Of a stretch of DNA of 64,000 nucleotides, positions 17,631-26,058 are shown in pieces. Numbering within the stretch: position 1 is the first letter of the stretch; every line of letters starts with the position of its first letter. The notes below the pieces were generated by a model that was not told where the DNA came from, ran no database searches, and worked only from the letters and a program-made list of their open reading frames with translations. Made by a program: the position numbers and the translations under genes. This stretch comes from Alkalihalobacillus sp. TS-13 (GTDB taxonomy: Bacteria > Bacillota > Bacilli > Bacillales > Fictibacillaceae), in NCBI RefSeq assembly GCF_019720915.1, contig NZ_JAHKSI010000002.1:1-64000 (forward strand). The letters are read 5' to 3'.

Positions 17631-17809
17631 TATTTCGTAATTTGTCGACTTCAAGGAATTTTTTGAGGATGGGCTCATTAGAAATCTTCTACTAATGGAA
17701 TTACAATGTTCATTCATCCTTTTCTCACCATAAGAAAGAGCTGCCAAAGAAAGAATGACATTAAAATGGCAACACAATCGGCATACACGTTTCCGATTTT
17801 CTATATTCG

Positions 17810-18580
17810 CTACCTAACAACCCTATAAAAATCCTTTTGAACTGCTTTTACGATTTCATCGGAAAAAAGCTCTAAGAAGTATTCACCCCATTCTGCTGTT
17901 GCCTGTCTCGGATCACCCAAAATACCGACTTCTGTTAGTCCGACAATCCCATTTTCAAACAACTTATTTAAAACGTCCTCTGTCATTGGACCGATATATC
18001 CAGGTGTTGCTTTATCCATATCCACTTGATCAGGTGCAATATGAAGCATGACAGATGTTTCCATTGCACCTCCATGTCCGCAGCTTCCTTCAACTAATCC
18101 ATACTTCTTTTCAAATCGTGCCATAAGTTCCATCAATTCCATTAAAGATAATGCACTGCTAAATTGCATCTCTGGATGTATCTCTTGTAGGTTCTTGACG
18201 ATCTTCTCATTTTCAGTAAAGTTTCCTCCATGAGAAGAGAAAATGATAACCTTTTTGAATCCGTGCTTTTTATAGCTTGTGACATAATCCTCAATGATCC
18301 CACGGTACACTTCTGGACGAAGCGTCAAGCTTCCCGCCATTGGAATATGGTGCTCCGACAGACCTGGACGAATAACCGGGGCAACAAGTGCATCACCAAG
18401 CTTTTCTGCAACAAGAATTCCAGTTGCCTGACCGATCACAGTATCCGTCAGTTCAGATAAGTGATAACCATGCTGCTCGACGGATGCTGTACAAATAATG
18501 ACTGTATCCATCCCAGCTTCAATTTTTTCTTTTATGGTTGGCCAGTTCATGTGTTCAAGTAAGTAATCATGGGTTTTCAA
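17810..18580 (-). CDS. Creatininase-family amidohydrolase
   Basis: The creatininase/MftE family contains two-metal hydrolases that open cyclic amides or act as peptidases. The product (257 residues) has the metal-site motifs ASVEQHGYHLSELTD, FSSHGGNFTEN and EGSCGHGGAMETS. The motif usually reads EQHGPHLP; Tyr-His-Leu here is a variant but keeps Glu and His. The start is TTG 18580, seven bases after GGAGGA; a TTG at 18595 would overlap that RBS. It stands alone on the minus strand, with no mycofactocin or creatinine genes nearby, so the substrate is open. Confidence 0.88.
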   Translation of the reverse strand: MKTHDYLLEHMNWPTIKEKIEAGMDTVIICTASVEQHGYHLSELTDTVIGQATGILVAEKLGDALVAPVIRPGLSEHHIPMAGSLTLRPEVYRGIIEDYVTSYKKHGFKKVIIFSSHGGNFTENEKIVKNLQEIHPEMQFSSALSLMELMELMARFEKKYGLVEGSCGHGGAMETSVMLHIAPDQVDMDKATPGYIGPMTEDVLNKLFENGIVGLTEVGILGDPRQATAEWGEYFLELFSDEIVKAVQKDFYRVVR

Positions 18581-18692
18581 TTTGATTTCCTCCAATGTTT
18601 CAATAATGATCTGTCGCCCCTCATACCTTAAAATTGAGAAGAAACATTACCTTCAGGATGGATTCCCATCGCACAGGGATTAGGTTCAACAT

Positions 18693-19205
18693 TTAATCCA
18701 AGTGTTCTAGCTGTTGGACTACAACGTCAAGTGGCGCGGAAGCATCGATCTCGGTTGTTGCTGTTGCACGTAACAGCGGTTCGACTTCATCGAGATGACG
18801 CAGTACGAGATCTCTCTCTTCAGGGCTTTTCCCATAAGTATTGTTCTCTCTTTCAGCGATCCTGGTGAGAATTACATCGGCAGGCGCGCTAAGCAAGACA
18901 ACGTGATCGAACAATGGGTAGAGCTTTCCTTGATTTGATTTGCAACCAGCAACAAATAGTTTGCCTTGTTGATGCCCAGTAAGAAGTTCATTGATCATAT
19001 CTTCCCGCCATACCCAGTCGGCAGAACTGTCCGGAAGATTGACCCAATGGCTCCATACCTTACTGTCAGTATCCACCACACGATGACCTCGTTCACTAAG
19101 TTTCTCCAATACCGTCGACTTTCCGGTTCCGGACATTCCAGTGACTAAAACCCTCAGCACATTCCTTTTCGTTGAATTAGGATTGTTATGTGTTTCAGAA
19201 TTCAT
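18693..19205 (-). CDS. P-loop nucleoside/shikimate-kinase-like protein
   Basis: The 170-residue product has a P-loop near residue 20, VLVTGMSGTGKSTVLEKL, and a DTDSKVW segment like the substrate-binding region of small kinases. It also has a lid-like ERENNTYGKSPEERD. These are features of the shikimate-kinase/AAA_18 group, which phosphorylates small molecules. ATG 19205 has AGGGGGA nearby. An upstream in-frame start at 19265 has no RBS. The substrate is unknown. It stands alone between the creatininase-like gene and a VOC gene, both separated by over 100 bases. Confidence 0.8.
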   Translation of the reverse strand: MNSETHNNPNSTKRNVLRVLVTGMSGTGKSTVLEKLSERGHRVVDTDSKVWSHWVNLPDSSADWVWREDMINELLTGHQQGKLFVAGCKSNQGKLYPLFDHVVLLSAPADVILTRIAERENNTYGKSPEERDLVLRHLDEVEPLLRATATTEIDASAPLDVVVQQLEHLD

Positions 19206-19304
19206 AATGATTTCCCCCTGAAGTATCACACTTATTAAGAACCAAAAAAGCAGGGTCCATTCCAAGAAATCAACCAGGAATGCTAATAGAACCTGTTAAA
19301 TAAA

Positions 19305-19327
19305 AGAACCCTTGAGTAAGGGTCCTT
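19305..19327. terminator. Short terminator-like hairpin
   Basis: AACCCTT (19307-19313) and AAGGGT (19318-19323) form a short stem with a 4-base loop, past the stop of the minus-strand VOC gene. Confidence 0.4.
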
Positions 19328-19353
19328 GAATTTACACTTCACAAAGTAACAAT

Positions 19354-19749
19354 CTATTTCGCGTTCTCATCCGGTTGATGGATTCCAAGGATATTTCCTT
19401 CTGTATCAATATAGTATCCCTGCCATGCCATTCCAGGCAAAGCATATTTAGGCATTGCGACCTTGCCCCCATTATTGATAATTTTAGATTCAATATAATC
19501 GTAGTCTTCCACTCCCATTGTACAAGTATAGCCATTCACAGCCTGGTTCATTTCTGGAGGAGCACTTTGCCTCTGCATCAAAGCCCCGTTAATTCCAGGC
19601 TCTTTTTCATCACCAGTTACAGCTCCGAAATAGGGCATCCCAGCATACTCGCTCCAATCTTCAAATCTCCATCCAAATACCTCTCCATAAAAATTCTTAG
19701 CCCGTTCCATGTCATCCACGTGAATTTCAAAATGAACTAGTCTTCCCAT
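19354..19749 (-). CDS. VOC-superfamily protein (glyoxalase-like, single module)
   Basis: This 131-residue protein starts MGRLVHFEIHVDDMERAKNF with the metal-type His, continues FYGEVFGWRFEDW, and ends with DTEGNILGIHQPDE, where the Glu ligand is replaced near the end by His. ATG 19749 has TAGGAGG. Proteins of this class (YwkD/CFP-30B-like) are often annotated as glyoxalase or bleomycin-resistance proteins without tested activity. The gene is monocistronic in appearance. Confidence 0.87.
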   Translation of the reverse strand: MGRLVHFEIHVDDMERAKNFYGEVFGWRFEDWSEYAGMPYFGAVTGDEKEPGINGALMQRQSAPPEMNQAVNGYTCTMGVEDYDYIESKIINNGGKVAMPKYALPGMAWQGYYIDTEGNILGIHQPDENAK

Positions 19750-19942
19750 AATTTCCTCCTAAATATTAAATACTGTGATATATCTTTCTAGTATGTATCC
19801 TTTAACTGTATATTTCTCACAATAGATTGAATACTCCTTCTTTGACTTAAGCTTTGTTATCCTTTTTGTTGATTTTTGCGAAATTCAATCCCTTTCCTCA
19901 ATCGCGCTTTTCCAAAAAAGTGTTTGCTTACACGCTCATAAT

Positions 19943-20314
19943 TTATTTCCGCCAAAAAGTTGAACAGTCTGCCTTATCCAACATATTAAACTCGATCATT
20001 CTCTCAAGTAATGAGAAATCAACCGGACGCTCCCACTTAATACGGACTAACTGATTGGTGTGATCATAGCCAGCCTGTACAATTTCATCTGAAAAATGAT
20101 CAATCCCTGCCTTTTCAGGGGCAACAGCCAAATGATGTTTGGCTACGCTAAAGGCAATAATAAATGTGCCATGATCGGTAAACATAGGCTGATTCCACTT
20201 GACTTCTGGCATTAAATTTGGAAATTTCTTAGTGATCCATGCCAAAACTTCTTCCGTTCGGGCCTGATGTTTCGGGTTATCAATATGCTCTAAAAATTCT
20301 GCAAAAGCTTCCAT
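19943..20314 (-). CDS. Frataxin-like iron chaperone family protein (YdhG/DUF1801)
   Basis: The B. subtilis member YdhG (Fra) has a frataxin-like fold and supplies iron for Fe-S cluster and haem assembly. The 123-residue product has the family motifs FPNLMPEVKWNQPMF and FIIAFSVAKHHLAVAPE, and a conserved C-terminal VRIKWERPVDFSLLERMIEF. ATG 20314 follows AGGAGGG. Length matches YdhG. It is a single gene between DinB and VOC genes. Many DUF1801 proteins are uncharacterised, so the iron role is inferred by family. Confidence 0.8.
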   Translation of the reverse strand: MEAFAEFLEHIDNPKHQARTEEVLAWITKKFPNLMPEVKWNQPMFTDHGTFIIAFSVAKHHLAVAPEKAGIDHFSDEIVQAGYDHTNQLVRIKWERPVDFSLLERMIEFNMLDKADCSTFWRK

Positions 20315-20410
20315 GTTGTTCCCTCCTAAAATATCGTTTAGAGTAGCCGTCCAGGATGCGCCTCCACCGAGTTTTGATCAGTAAGGTGCTTTTTACCATA
20401 TTAGGATTGT

Positions 20411-20887
20411 TCAACGATGCGATGGCCAGGATTCTTGCATTTTTCTGATTTGAATAATTTGACCCGTATGGTAGGCGTCGTGGAGAAAAATGTCCAGCAG
20501 CTTCTCTTCAAGTGACTTTCGATTAAGCTCTTCATCAGAAGTGTTACTCAGCAACTCTCGCAAACTATGATGAGCATTTTCGGCACGTTCAACAACTTTG
20601 TTCCATTCCTCATCATCGTTGGATCGTTTTGTGTAATTAAAGGTTTCATCACCATCGAGGTTTTGTGTCCACTCTCGTCCCTCCAAGTTTGCGGCAAGCC
20701 GTTCTTTGTAGTACATGAGATGATTGACGTTTTCCCAGATTGATTTTGTCGCCTCTCCAGCTGGTTTCCAATTGGCTTGTTCAGCTGTGATCCCTTCAAT
20801 TGCGTGTTTGAACGGTGCATACCAACTTTCCTTTTCAAACGTTGAATCCAGTACATTTACGATCAAGTTCATTCGAGTCACCGTCAT
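20411..20887 (-). CDS. DinB-family protein
   Basis: A 158-residue member with ANWKPAGEATKSIWENVNHL near residue 40 and FLHDAYHTGQIIQIRKMQES at the C-terminus, which together supply three His ligands. It resembles the DinB protein at 10530 in both motifs, so the two may be diverged copies. The ATG at 20887 is only three bases from GAGGAG; a GTG at 20881 has better spacing and may be the true start. Function is unknown; thiol-dependent detoxification is a superfamily precedent. Confidence 0.83.
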   Translation of the reverse strand: MTVTRMNLIVNVLDSTFEKESWYAPFKHAIEGITAEQANWKPAGEATKSIWENVNHLMYYKERLAANLEGREWTQNLDGDETFNYTKRSNDDEEWNKVVERAENAHHSLRELLSNTSDEELNRKSLEEKLLDIFLHDAYHTGQIIQIRKMQESWPSHR

Positions 20888-20936
20888 GCACTCCTCTTTT
20901 AATTTTTTTAATCAACAATGAAGATTAACAAAGCCT

Positions 20937-21341
20937 TTATTTAAGAAGGTTTAGTTGCCAGGATACACCGAAGCGATCATTCACCCAACCGAATTTTTTG
21001 CTGAACCCATAATCTTCTAAAGGCATTAGTGCTTCTCCGCCTTCAAGGAGTTTCTGATAAAGTGTGTTAATTTCTTCTTCAGTATCACACACAATATAGA
21101 TGGAGAAAGAAGGTGTAAACGAGAATTGATGTTTCACATAACTGTCAATGCACATGAATTCTTGCCCTTTTAAGGTAAAAGTAGCTTGCATGACAGTGCC
21201 TTCATCGCCGGCTTCATTCGCGCCATATCGTACAATACTCGTGATTTCTGAATCCTCAATGAGCGACGTGTAGTAATTCATCGCTACTTCCGCATTCCCC
21301 TCTTGAAACATCAAGAATGGTATAACTTTTTCCACTATCAA
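20937..21341 (-). CDS. VOC-superfamily protein, PhnB-like
   Basis: This 134-residue protein begins with TTG 21341, five bases after AAGGGAG. It has IPFLMFQEGNAEVAMNYYTS, the usual F..G.AEEAM.FY motif, and FGWVNDRFGVSWQLNLL, the D.FGV.WQ motif of the PhnB/3-dmu-9-3mt group. Members are often annotated as methyltransferase-like by fold, but no such reaction is shown. Two genes with an RBS each (this and DinB 20411) lie 49 bases apart and could be cotranscribed. Confidence 0.88.
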   Translation of the reverse strand: MIVEKVIPFLMFQEGNAEVAMNYYTSLIEDSEITSIVRYGANEAGDEGTVMQATFTLKGQEFMCIDSYVKHQFSFTPSFSIYIVCDTEEEINTLYQKLLEGGEALMPLEDYGFSKKFGWVNDRFGVSWQLNLLK

Positions 21342-21389
21342 TCTACTCCCTTCTATTTACCTTCACTTTTTAAAATCTTCTTCTAATTC

Positions 21390-21590
21390 CTATTCAATTT
21401 CCTCATTGTTGATCAATTTGCTCTCTTCTTCTGTTATATTAAAATGCTTTGACATCGTATTTAATTGATGTTTTATGGTAGAAAGGCTGTAAATTACATA
21501 TAGAATGAATAGTATGTTCAATACAATCCAGTCGATTCCCTCTCCTTTCAATTTATGATATTTTGTTGTAAAGCCTTTAACCGTAGGCAA
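21390..21590 (-). CDS. Small single-helix membrane protein coupled to a sensor kinase
   Basis: The 66-residue product has one hydrophobic segment, WIVLNILFILYVIYSLSTI, followed by a charged tail rich in Glu. TTG 21590 lies three bases past the stop of the histidine kinase gene, and a GAAGGT within the kinase's last codons can serve as RBS. This implies translational coupling. I do not recognise the family. The position suggests an accessory role with the kinase, but the small size and absence of known homologues leave open that it is a chance frame. Confidence 0.5.
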   Translation of the reverse strand: MPTVKGFTTKYHKLKGEGIDWIVLNILFILYVIYSLSTIKHQLNTMSKHFNITEEESKLINNEEIE

Positions 21591-21593
21591 TAC

Positions 21594-22871
21594 TTAAACC
21601 TTCATACTAGACTGTTCTGTTATGGGAAAAGACAATGTTATCGTTGTTCCTTCGTTCAACTTGCTCCAAACATTTATAGTTCCATTCATGACATGAACCA
21701 ATTTAAAGACCGTCATCATACCAAGCCCCGTCCCATTCTTACCTTTCAGGGAAAAATAAGGTTCGCCTAAGCGGGTCACTTGTTCTTCTGTCATACCAAT
21801 ACCAGAATCTTTGATGACGATGAATAATTTGTGATCTTCTTCATAACTGGTGATTGTCAATATTCCTCCTGATTCCATCGCTTCGATGCCATTTTTCAAA
21901 ATGTTGATCAAAACTTGTTGGAGTTTATTCGGTTCACCTGTGATCGAGTGTTCGTGCAGTAAATCTACCTCAACCATGACACCGTGATTGAGTGCAAGCG
22001 GCATGACAATTTCCGTGCATCTTGTAATCTCTTCGCTGACATCCAAATCCACTTCTACTTCCGGATGGGGTTTTGCGAAAGTCAAGTATTGGTTGATGAT
22101 GTCCGTTGCCCGATCAATTTCACTTACGGCAACCTTTGAAAGGTCTTGATTCGTTTGGGTATCCATTGGGCTCTCATGGATCAGCTGCAAGAATCCTTTT
22201 ACAGTCGTCAATGGATTTCGGACTTCATGACTCATGCTTGCAGCAAGTTGACTGACAACATGCATTTTTTCGTATTTGATTGATTCCAATTGAAGGATAT
22301 AGGTCGTTCTTATCATTTCGTATAAATAAAAAACAAAGAAGGTTGATCCAGTCAACGTACCTGAATAAATGAAAAACGAAGTGAAATCATGAAAGTCATA
22401 AAACAAGGAAGGTATCAAAAAGGCGAAAATAGAGTAACAAAACGAAAAAAATGTAAACCAATACACTCTTATCGTCCATGGTTTTGCTGATAATTTAGGA
22501 GCAAAATATAAGATTACAAAATATGACATTATTGTAAGGATAACAGTGACGATAACCCCAGGTCCTAAAAGCGGAAGGCGAATCAATATCAGTGTCCCAG
22601 CTAACCCGAGTAATACCCTCCTCCCACCGTATACCCCACCTAACAAAAATGGAATATAGCGTAAATCATAGACAAATCCATTATCTAGTTTTACGGATAG
22701 TGTAAGACTAAAGAAAATGAGAATCGCACAAGTGATGAAAATATGAAAAGGGTGGAAAGGTAATTTGGTAGTACCTTGTTTTGATAACGTATAAAAATTG
22801 ACTAATAAAATAATGATCAGCATGACAAGGAGGTTGATGAGTAAGCCATAAAATAAATGGGAATTGTCCAT
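21594..22871 (-). CDS. Membrane sensor histidine kinase, KinB-like
   Basis: Sensor kinases with an N-terminal 5TM-5TMR_LYT region include KinB, which feeds the Spo0F-Spo0A phosphorelay at the onset of sporulation. The first 195 residues form about six membrane helices, including RYIPFLLGGVYGGRRVLLGL. The HisKA box ASMSHEVRNPLTTVKGFLQL holds the phospho-accepting His near residue 220. The ATPase motifs are NILKNGIEAM, DSGIGM and GTGLGM. ATG 22871 is eight bases after GGAGG, better than an ATG 12 codons upstream. No response regulator is adjacent, as expected for a phosphorelay kinase. Which kinase of the sporulation set it represents is not certain. Confidence 0.85.
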   Translation of the reverse strand: MDNSHLFYGLLINLLVMLIIILLVNFYTLSKQGTTKLPFHPFHIFITCAILIFFSLTLSVKLDNGFVYDLRYIPFLLGGVYGGRRVLLGLAGTLILIRLPLLGPGVIVTVILTIMSYFVILYFAPKLSAKPWTIRVYWFTFFSFCYSIFAFLIPSLFYDFHDFTSFFIYSGTLTGSTFFVFYLYEMIRTTYILQLESIKYEKMHVVSQLAASMSHEVRNPLTTVKGFLQLIHESPMDTQTNQDLSKVAVSEIDRATDIINQYLTFAKPHPEVEVDLDVSEEITRCTEIVMPLALNHGVMVEVDLLHEHSITGEPNKLQQVLINILKNGIEAMESGGILTITSYEEDHKLFIVIKDSGIGMTEEQVTRLGEPYFSLKGKNGTGLGMMTVFKLVHVMNGTINVWSKLNEGTTITLSFPITEQSSMKV

Positions 22872-23127
22872 TAGAAATGCCTCCAAAGCATAATACTTTT
22901 CATTCAAAAAATCTTTAATTCAAGATAAATTATAAGCCTAATTTCCATTTATGTATATAGAAAGGAGTACCAATGTGATTCTTGAGAAGCCCATACATCT
23001 GAAATGCAATAGATTAATTGAATTTTTCATCATCTGGTTTAAAGGCTCTCGGTATTCACGCATTCTCCAATTTTATCATATTATGTAAAATCTAAGTAGT
23101 TGGACAATCCTTATGGAGGTAGAAAAA

Positions 23128-23910
23128 ATGTCGATGATCGATCCCAAACTCCGCTTTGTTGCAAACAAGTTAATCACACCACCCCTCCCACTTTTTGCCG
23201 ATGAGTTTCCAATCCTATTTTTTTGGAGTCCAAAATGCGGCTGCACTTCACTCGTAAAATGGTATCTCTATCAAATCGGACTCTTAGAAAAGGCCTTGAA
23301 TTATGATGTTAATATTCATACTTATAGATTGAATGTGATTCATAAACAAAAGAACCATACATTGAAGATTCGAAAGCATCTTTTACATGAGAGCAAAGAT
23401 GTTTATAAACTTGTCCGTAATCCATACACACGAGCGGTTAGTTCATTTTTCCACACTGTTAGGAGCGAAGACCTTTTAAACATTATCGCTCCAGGTATGG
23501 AAGACGGATTATCGTTCAAACAATTCTTGTATCGAATTAAAGGTTTTGGAGTTGAACGAGGAAAAATCAATGGACACATGGTTCAGCAATATTTAGATGG
23601 TGAAGAATTATTCGTCCAAAATTACATTGAATTAGAGAACTTCAGTACTTCGATAAGACAGATCGAAAAATCTTATAATCTTCTACAATCCCCTCTAAAC
23701 GACATCATTAAGTCGCCTCATCATGTTACTCAAAAAATGGATGAGAACGACAGTCGCATTTTCGCCAATACGAAAATGTCGATCGCATCGTTTAATCAAT
23801 CATTACCACCCTACAAAAATTTCTACGATCAAGAAACAATGGAATTAGTGAGAGAAATCTATAAGATGGATTTTATAAAGTATGGCTATAATCAAAAGAT
23901 GATATCCTGA
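23128..23910 (+). CDS. Sulfotransferase family 2 protein
   Basis: Type II sulfotransferases move sulfate from PAPS to carbohydrates or other acceptors. The 5'-PSB motif, which binds the 5'-phosphosulfate, is visible as FFWSPKCGCTSLVKWY near residue 30. The 3'-phosphate-binding motif is YKLVRNPYTRAVSSFF near residue 105. ATG 23128 follows GGAGGT. The 261-residue length is in range. No signal peptide or membrane segment is seen, so it should be cytosolic. No PAPS-synthesis or glycan genes adjoin. A second, different sulfotransferase lies at 28806-29435, on the other side of the ger operon. The acceptor is unknown. Confidence 0.85.
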   Translation: MSMIDPKLRFVANKLITPPLPLFADEFPILFFWSPKCGCTSLVKWYLYQIGLLEKALNYDVNIHTYRLNVIHKQKNHTLKIRKHLLHESKDVYKLVRNPYTRAVSSFFHTVRSEDLLNIIAPGMEDGLSFKQFLYRIKGFGVERGKINGHMVQQYLDGEELFVQNYIELENFSTSIRQIEKSYNLLQSPLNDIIKSPHHVTQKMDENDSRIFANTKMSIASFNQSLPPYKNFYDQETMELVREIYKMDFIKYGYNQKMIS

Positions 23911-24054
23911 GTTTTAAATGCAAAATAATAAAAAATGCGATGAATAATTGGTAGCGGTTCCCAATTGAGGTATGAAATTGGATTTTACAGCCTAAATCTC
24001 AAGGCAGATCACTCTATATATACACAGACAGATACTCGCATAAATTCACTAGAA

Positions 24055-24080
24055 AAAAAAGCTCAGATCTGAGCTTTTTT
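24055..24080 (+). terminator. Palindromic terminator
   Basis: AAAAAA, the palindrome GCTCAGATCTGAGC (24061-24074) and TTTTTT form a bidirectional intrinsic terminator. It lies 145 bases past the sulfotransferase stop. Confidence 0.75.
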
Positions 24081-24108
24081 ACTTTATACAGACGGTCAGC
24101 TTATTCGA

Positions 24109-24239
24109 TTAATTTTGTTCGGTTATGGTTCCAAAATAAATATAAGGTTTTTCACCACTAATCCCGCTCCCTTTGCACACTACATATACTTGTTTTAATC
24201 CATTCCGTTTACTATTACTTTTTATCAAATTAAAAACTT
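24109..24239 (-). pseudogene. Unrecognised C-terminal fragment
   Basis: A minus-strand frame gives NGLKQVYVVCKGSGISGEKP then YIYFGTITEQN before a TAA at 24111-24109. It has no start codon and is closed upstream by a stop. The composition looks coding. I do not recognise the family and treat it as a possible gene relic. Confidence 0.3.
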
Positions 24240-24474
24240 ATTGATTCAATCTAAGTACACTTCAGCATTCGATATAAAAGATGCATGTATTTAATTACAC
24301 GATCAATCCTGTCTGAGGTATACAAAGAGATATAGGTATATTTACCAAATATTTAAATACACGGGTAATATAGATCTTTTTGGAAAAAGTAAACCTATCG
24401 AACTTAAAGGAGATTAGGATCTGTATTAAATCATAAACAGCTATTCAGTAGAATTTTTAGAGGAGGATGAAGGT

Positions 24475-26058
24475 TTGGATCGCATTCCCTTTTATAAAAT
24501 AAATAGAAGACGAAAAAAGAAACTTAGAAAGCCTGTCCAACAGGAGCATGATGACTTTTCAAATGAATTATTCACTGAAATTGATGCAAATCTCCTTAAT
24601 GTTAAAAAGCTTTTGGATGAGCCCAATGATCTGATCATCAGGGAATTTAAGATTGGAAACACAGATCATCGCTGTGCAGTTGTTTATTTAGAAGGCTTAA
24701 CTGACAAAATGTTAATCAATAATCATATCATTAATAATATCCAAAACGCATTAGAGGAAAATGAAAATGAATCTTATCGTGCGATTGATCTTATCAATCA
24801 GCTCCATAACAAGGTTCTATCAGTCGGGAAAGTTGAAATAGCCATCTCACTCGATAAGGTATCGAATGCCTTACTTTCTGGGGATACAGTGCTTATCGTT
24901 AATGGTATAGACCACGCTATAACCATAGAAAGCAAGGAATGGAAAGATCGGGCAATTGAAGAGCCGATCTCTGAGGCATTGATCAGGGGACCGAGAGATG
25001 GATTTGTTGAAAATATACAGACAAACATCGCCCTAATTCGACGTCGAATTCGTGATTCCAATTTAAGGCTTAAATCCTATCAAATAGGAAGACGTTCAAA
25101 AAAAGATATTGTTGTTGCTTATATAGATGGGGTTGTCAACCAACAGATTGTCAAGGTAGTGAATCAAAGGCTAAAATCCATTGACCTGGATGATGCCCAA
25201 GAATCAGGATTCATTGAGGAATGGATAGAAGATAATTTTTTGTCTCCATTCCCACAACTCTCCCATACAGAAAGGCCGGATAAAGTAAGTGCAGACCTCA
25301 TGCAAGGAAAAGTCGCCATATTATTGGATGGAACACCCTTTGTCCTTGTAGCTCCATTTACGTTCGGAAATTCTCTCCAGTCGCCAGAGGATCATTACGA
25401 ACGATGGATCGTCGCATCATTGATCCGTCTATTACGATATATCGGTGCGTTTATTGCCGTTTTTTTACCTTCTTTATATATAGCCCTGGTTTCCTTTCAT
25501 CCAGGGTTAATTCCGTCCAAGCTGGCATTTTCCATTGCTGCTTCCAGGGAAGGTGTTCCTTTTCCTGCATACATGGAGGCATTTCTAATGGAATTGACGA
25601 TGGAATTGTTACGGGAAGCTGGGATCCGTTTGCCTAAACCTATCGGGCAAACGATTGGGATTGTGGGGGGACTCGTTATTGGTGAAGCGGCGGTTGCAGC
25701 CGGCATCGTAAGTCCCATTATGGTTATTATCGTTGCGGTTACAGCTGTTTCTTCTTTTTCAATGCCTTCCTACAGTACAGCTTTTGCTTTTAGGATACTC
25801 CGTTTCGGGTTTATGGGTGCGGCAGCGCTATTTGGTCTTTACGGAATTATATTAGGCTATATTATCGTGAATATCCATCTGGTAAATTTAAAAAGTTTTG
25901 GGGTTCCATATTCAACACCCTTTGCCCCCGGTTTTACTCAGGATTGGAAAGATCTTATCTTCAGGGCACCTATTACAGCACTTTCAAAACGGCCTGAATA
26001 TTTACAGACTGAAGATACGGAACGAATTGGCATTACTAAGGGGAGGAAAAGTCCATGA
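24475..26058 (+). CDS. Spore germinant receptor subunit A (GerA family)
   Basis: GerA-type A subunits sit in the spore inner membrane and, with B and C subunits, sense nutrients and trigger germination. The 527-residue product has the soluble N-terminal domains (residues 1-310) and a membrane part with four to six helices from about residue 320 to 475. It contains the conserved PFAPGFTQDWKDLIFRAP near the C-terminus. The start is TTG 24475, eight bases after GAGGAGG. It overlaps the B subunit gene by four bases. The four-gene order A-B-C-small protein is typical of ger operons, which are normally expressed in the forespore. The nutrient cannot be predicted. Confidence 0.93.
   Translation: MDRIPFYKINRRRKKKLRKPVQQEHDDFSNELFTEIDANLLNVKKLLDEPNDLIIREFKIGNTDHRCAVVYLEGLTDKMLINNHIINNIQNALEENENESYRAIDLINQLHNKVLSVGKVEIAISLDKVSNALLSGDTVLIVNGIDHAITIESKEWKDRAIEEPISEALIRGPRDGFVENIQTNIALIRRRIRDSNLRLKSYQIGRRSKKDIVVAYIDGVVNQQIVKVVNQRLKSIDLDDAQESGFIEEWIEDNFLSPFPQLSHTERPDKVSADLMQGKVAILLDGTPFVLVAPFTFGNSLQSPEDHYERWIVASLIRLLRYIGAFIAVFLPSLYIALVSFHPGLIPSKLAFSIAASREGVPFPAYMEAFLMELTMELLREAGIRLPKPIGQTIGIVGGLVIGEAAVAAGIVSPIMVIIVAVTAVSSFSMPSYSTAFAFRILRFGFMGAAALFGLYGIILGYIIVNIHLVNLKSFGVPYSTPFAPGFTQDWKDLIFRAPITALSKRPEYLQTEDTERIGITKGRKSP

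Larger units (their letters stand above)
23911..24474. other. Intergenic region upstream of the ger operon
   Basis: The region contains a perfect palindromic terminator (24055-24080), a 43-codon minus-strand fragment (24109-24239) and the upstream sequence of the ger operon. I looked for a sigma-G promoter (TGNATA, 17-18 bases, CATACTA) and found no convincing one. Confidence 0.5.

Noticed and set aside
24241-24474. Sigma-G promoter for the ger operon
   Set aside because: TGTATT at 24286 and GTATAC at 24318 are about 26 bases apart, too far for sigma-G; no better pair was seen, so no promoter is called.
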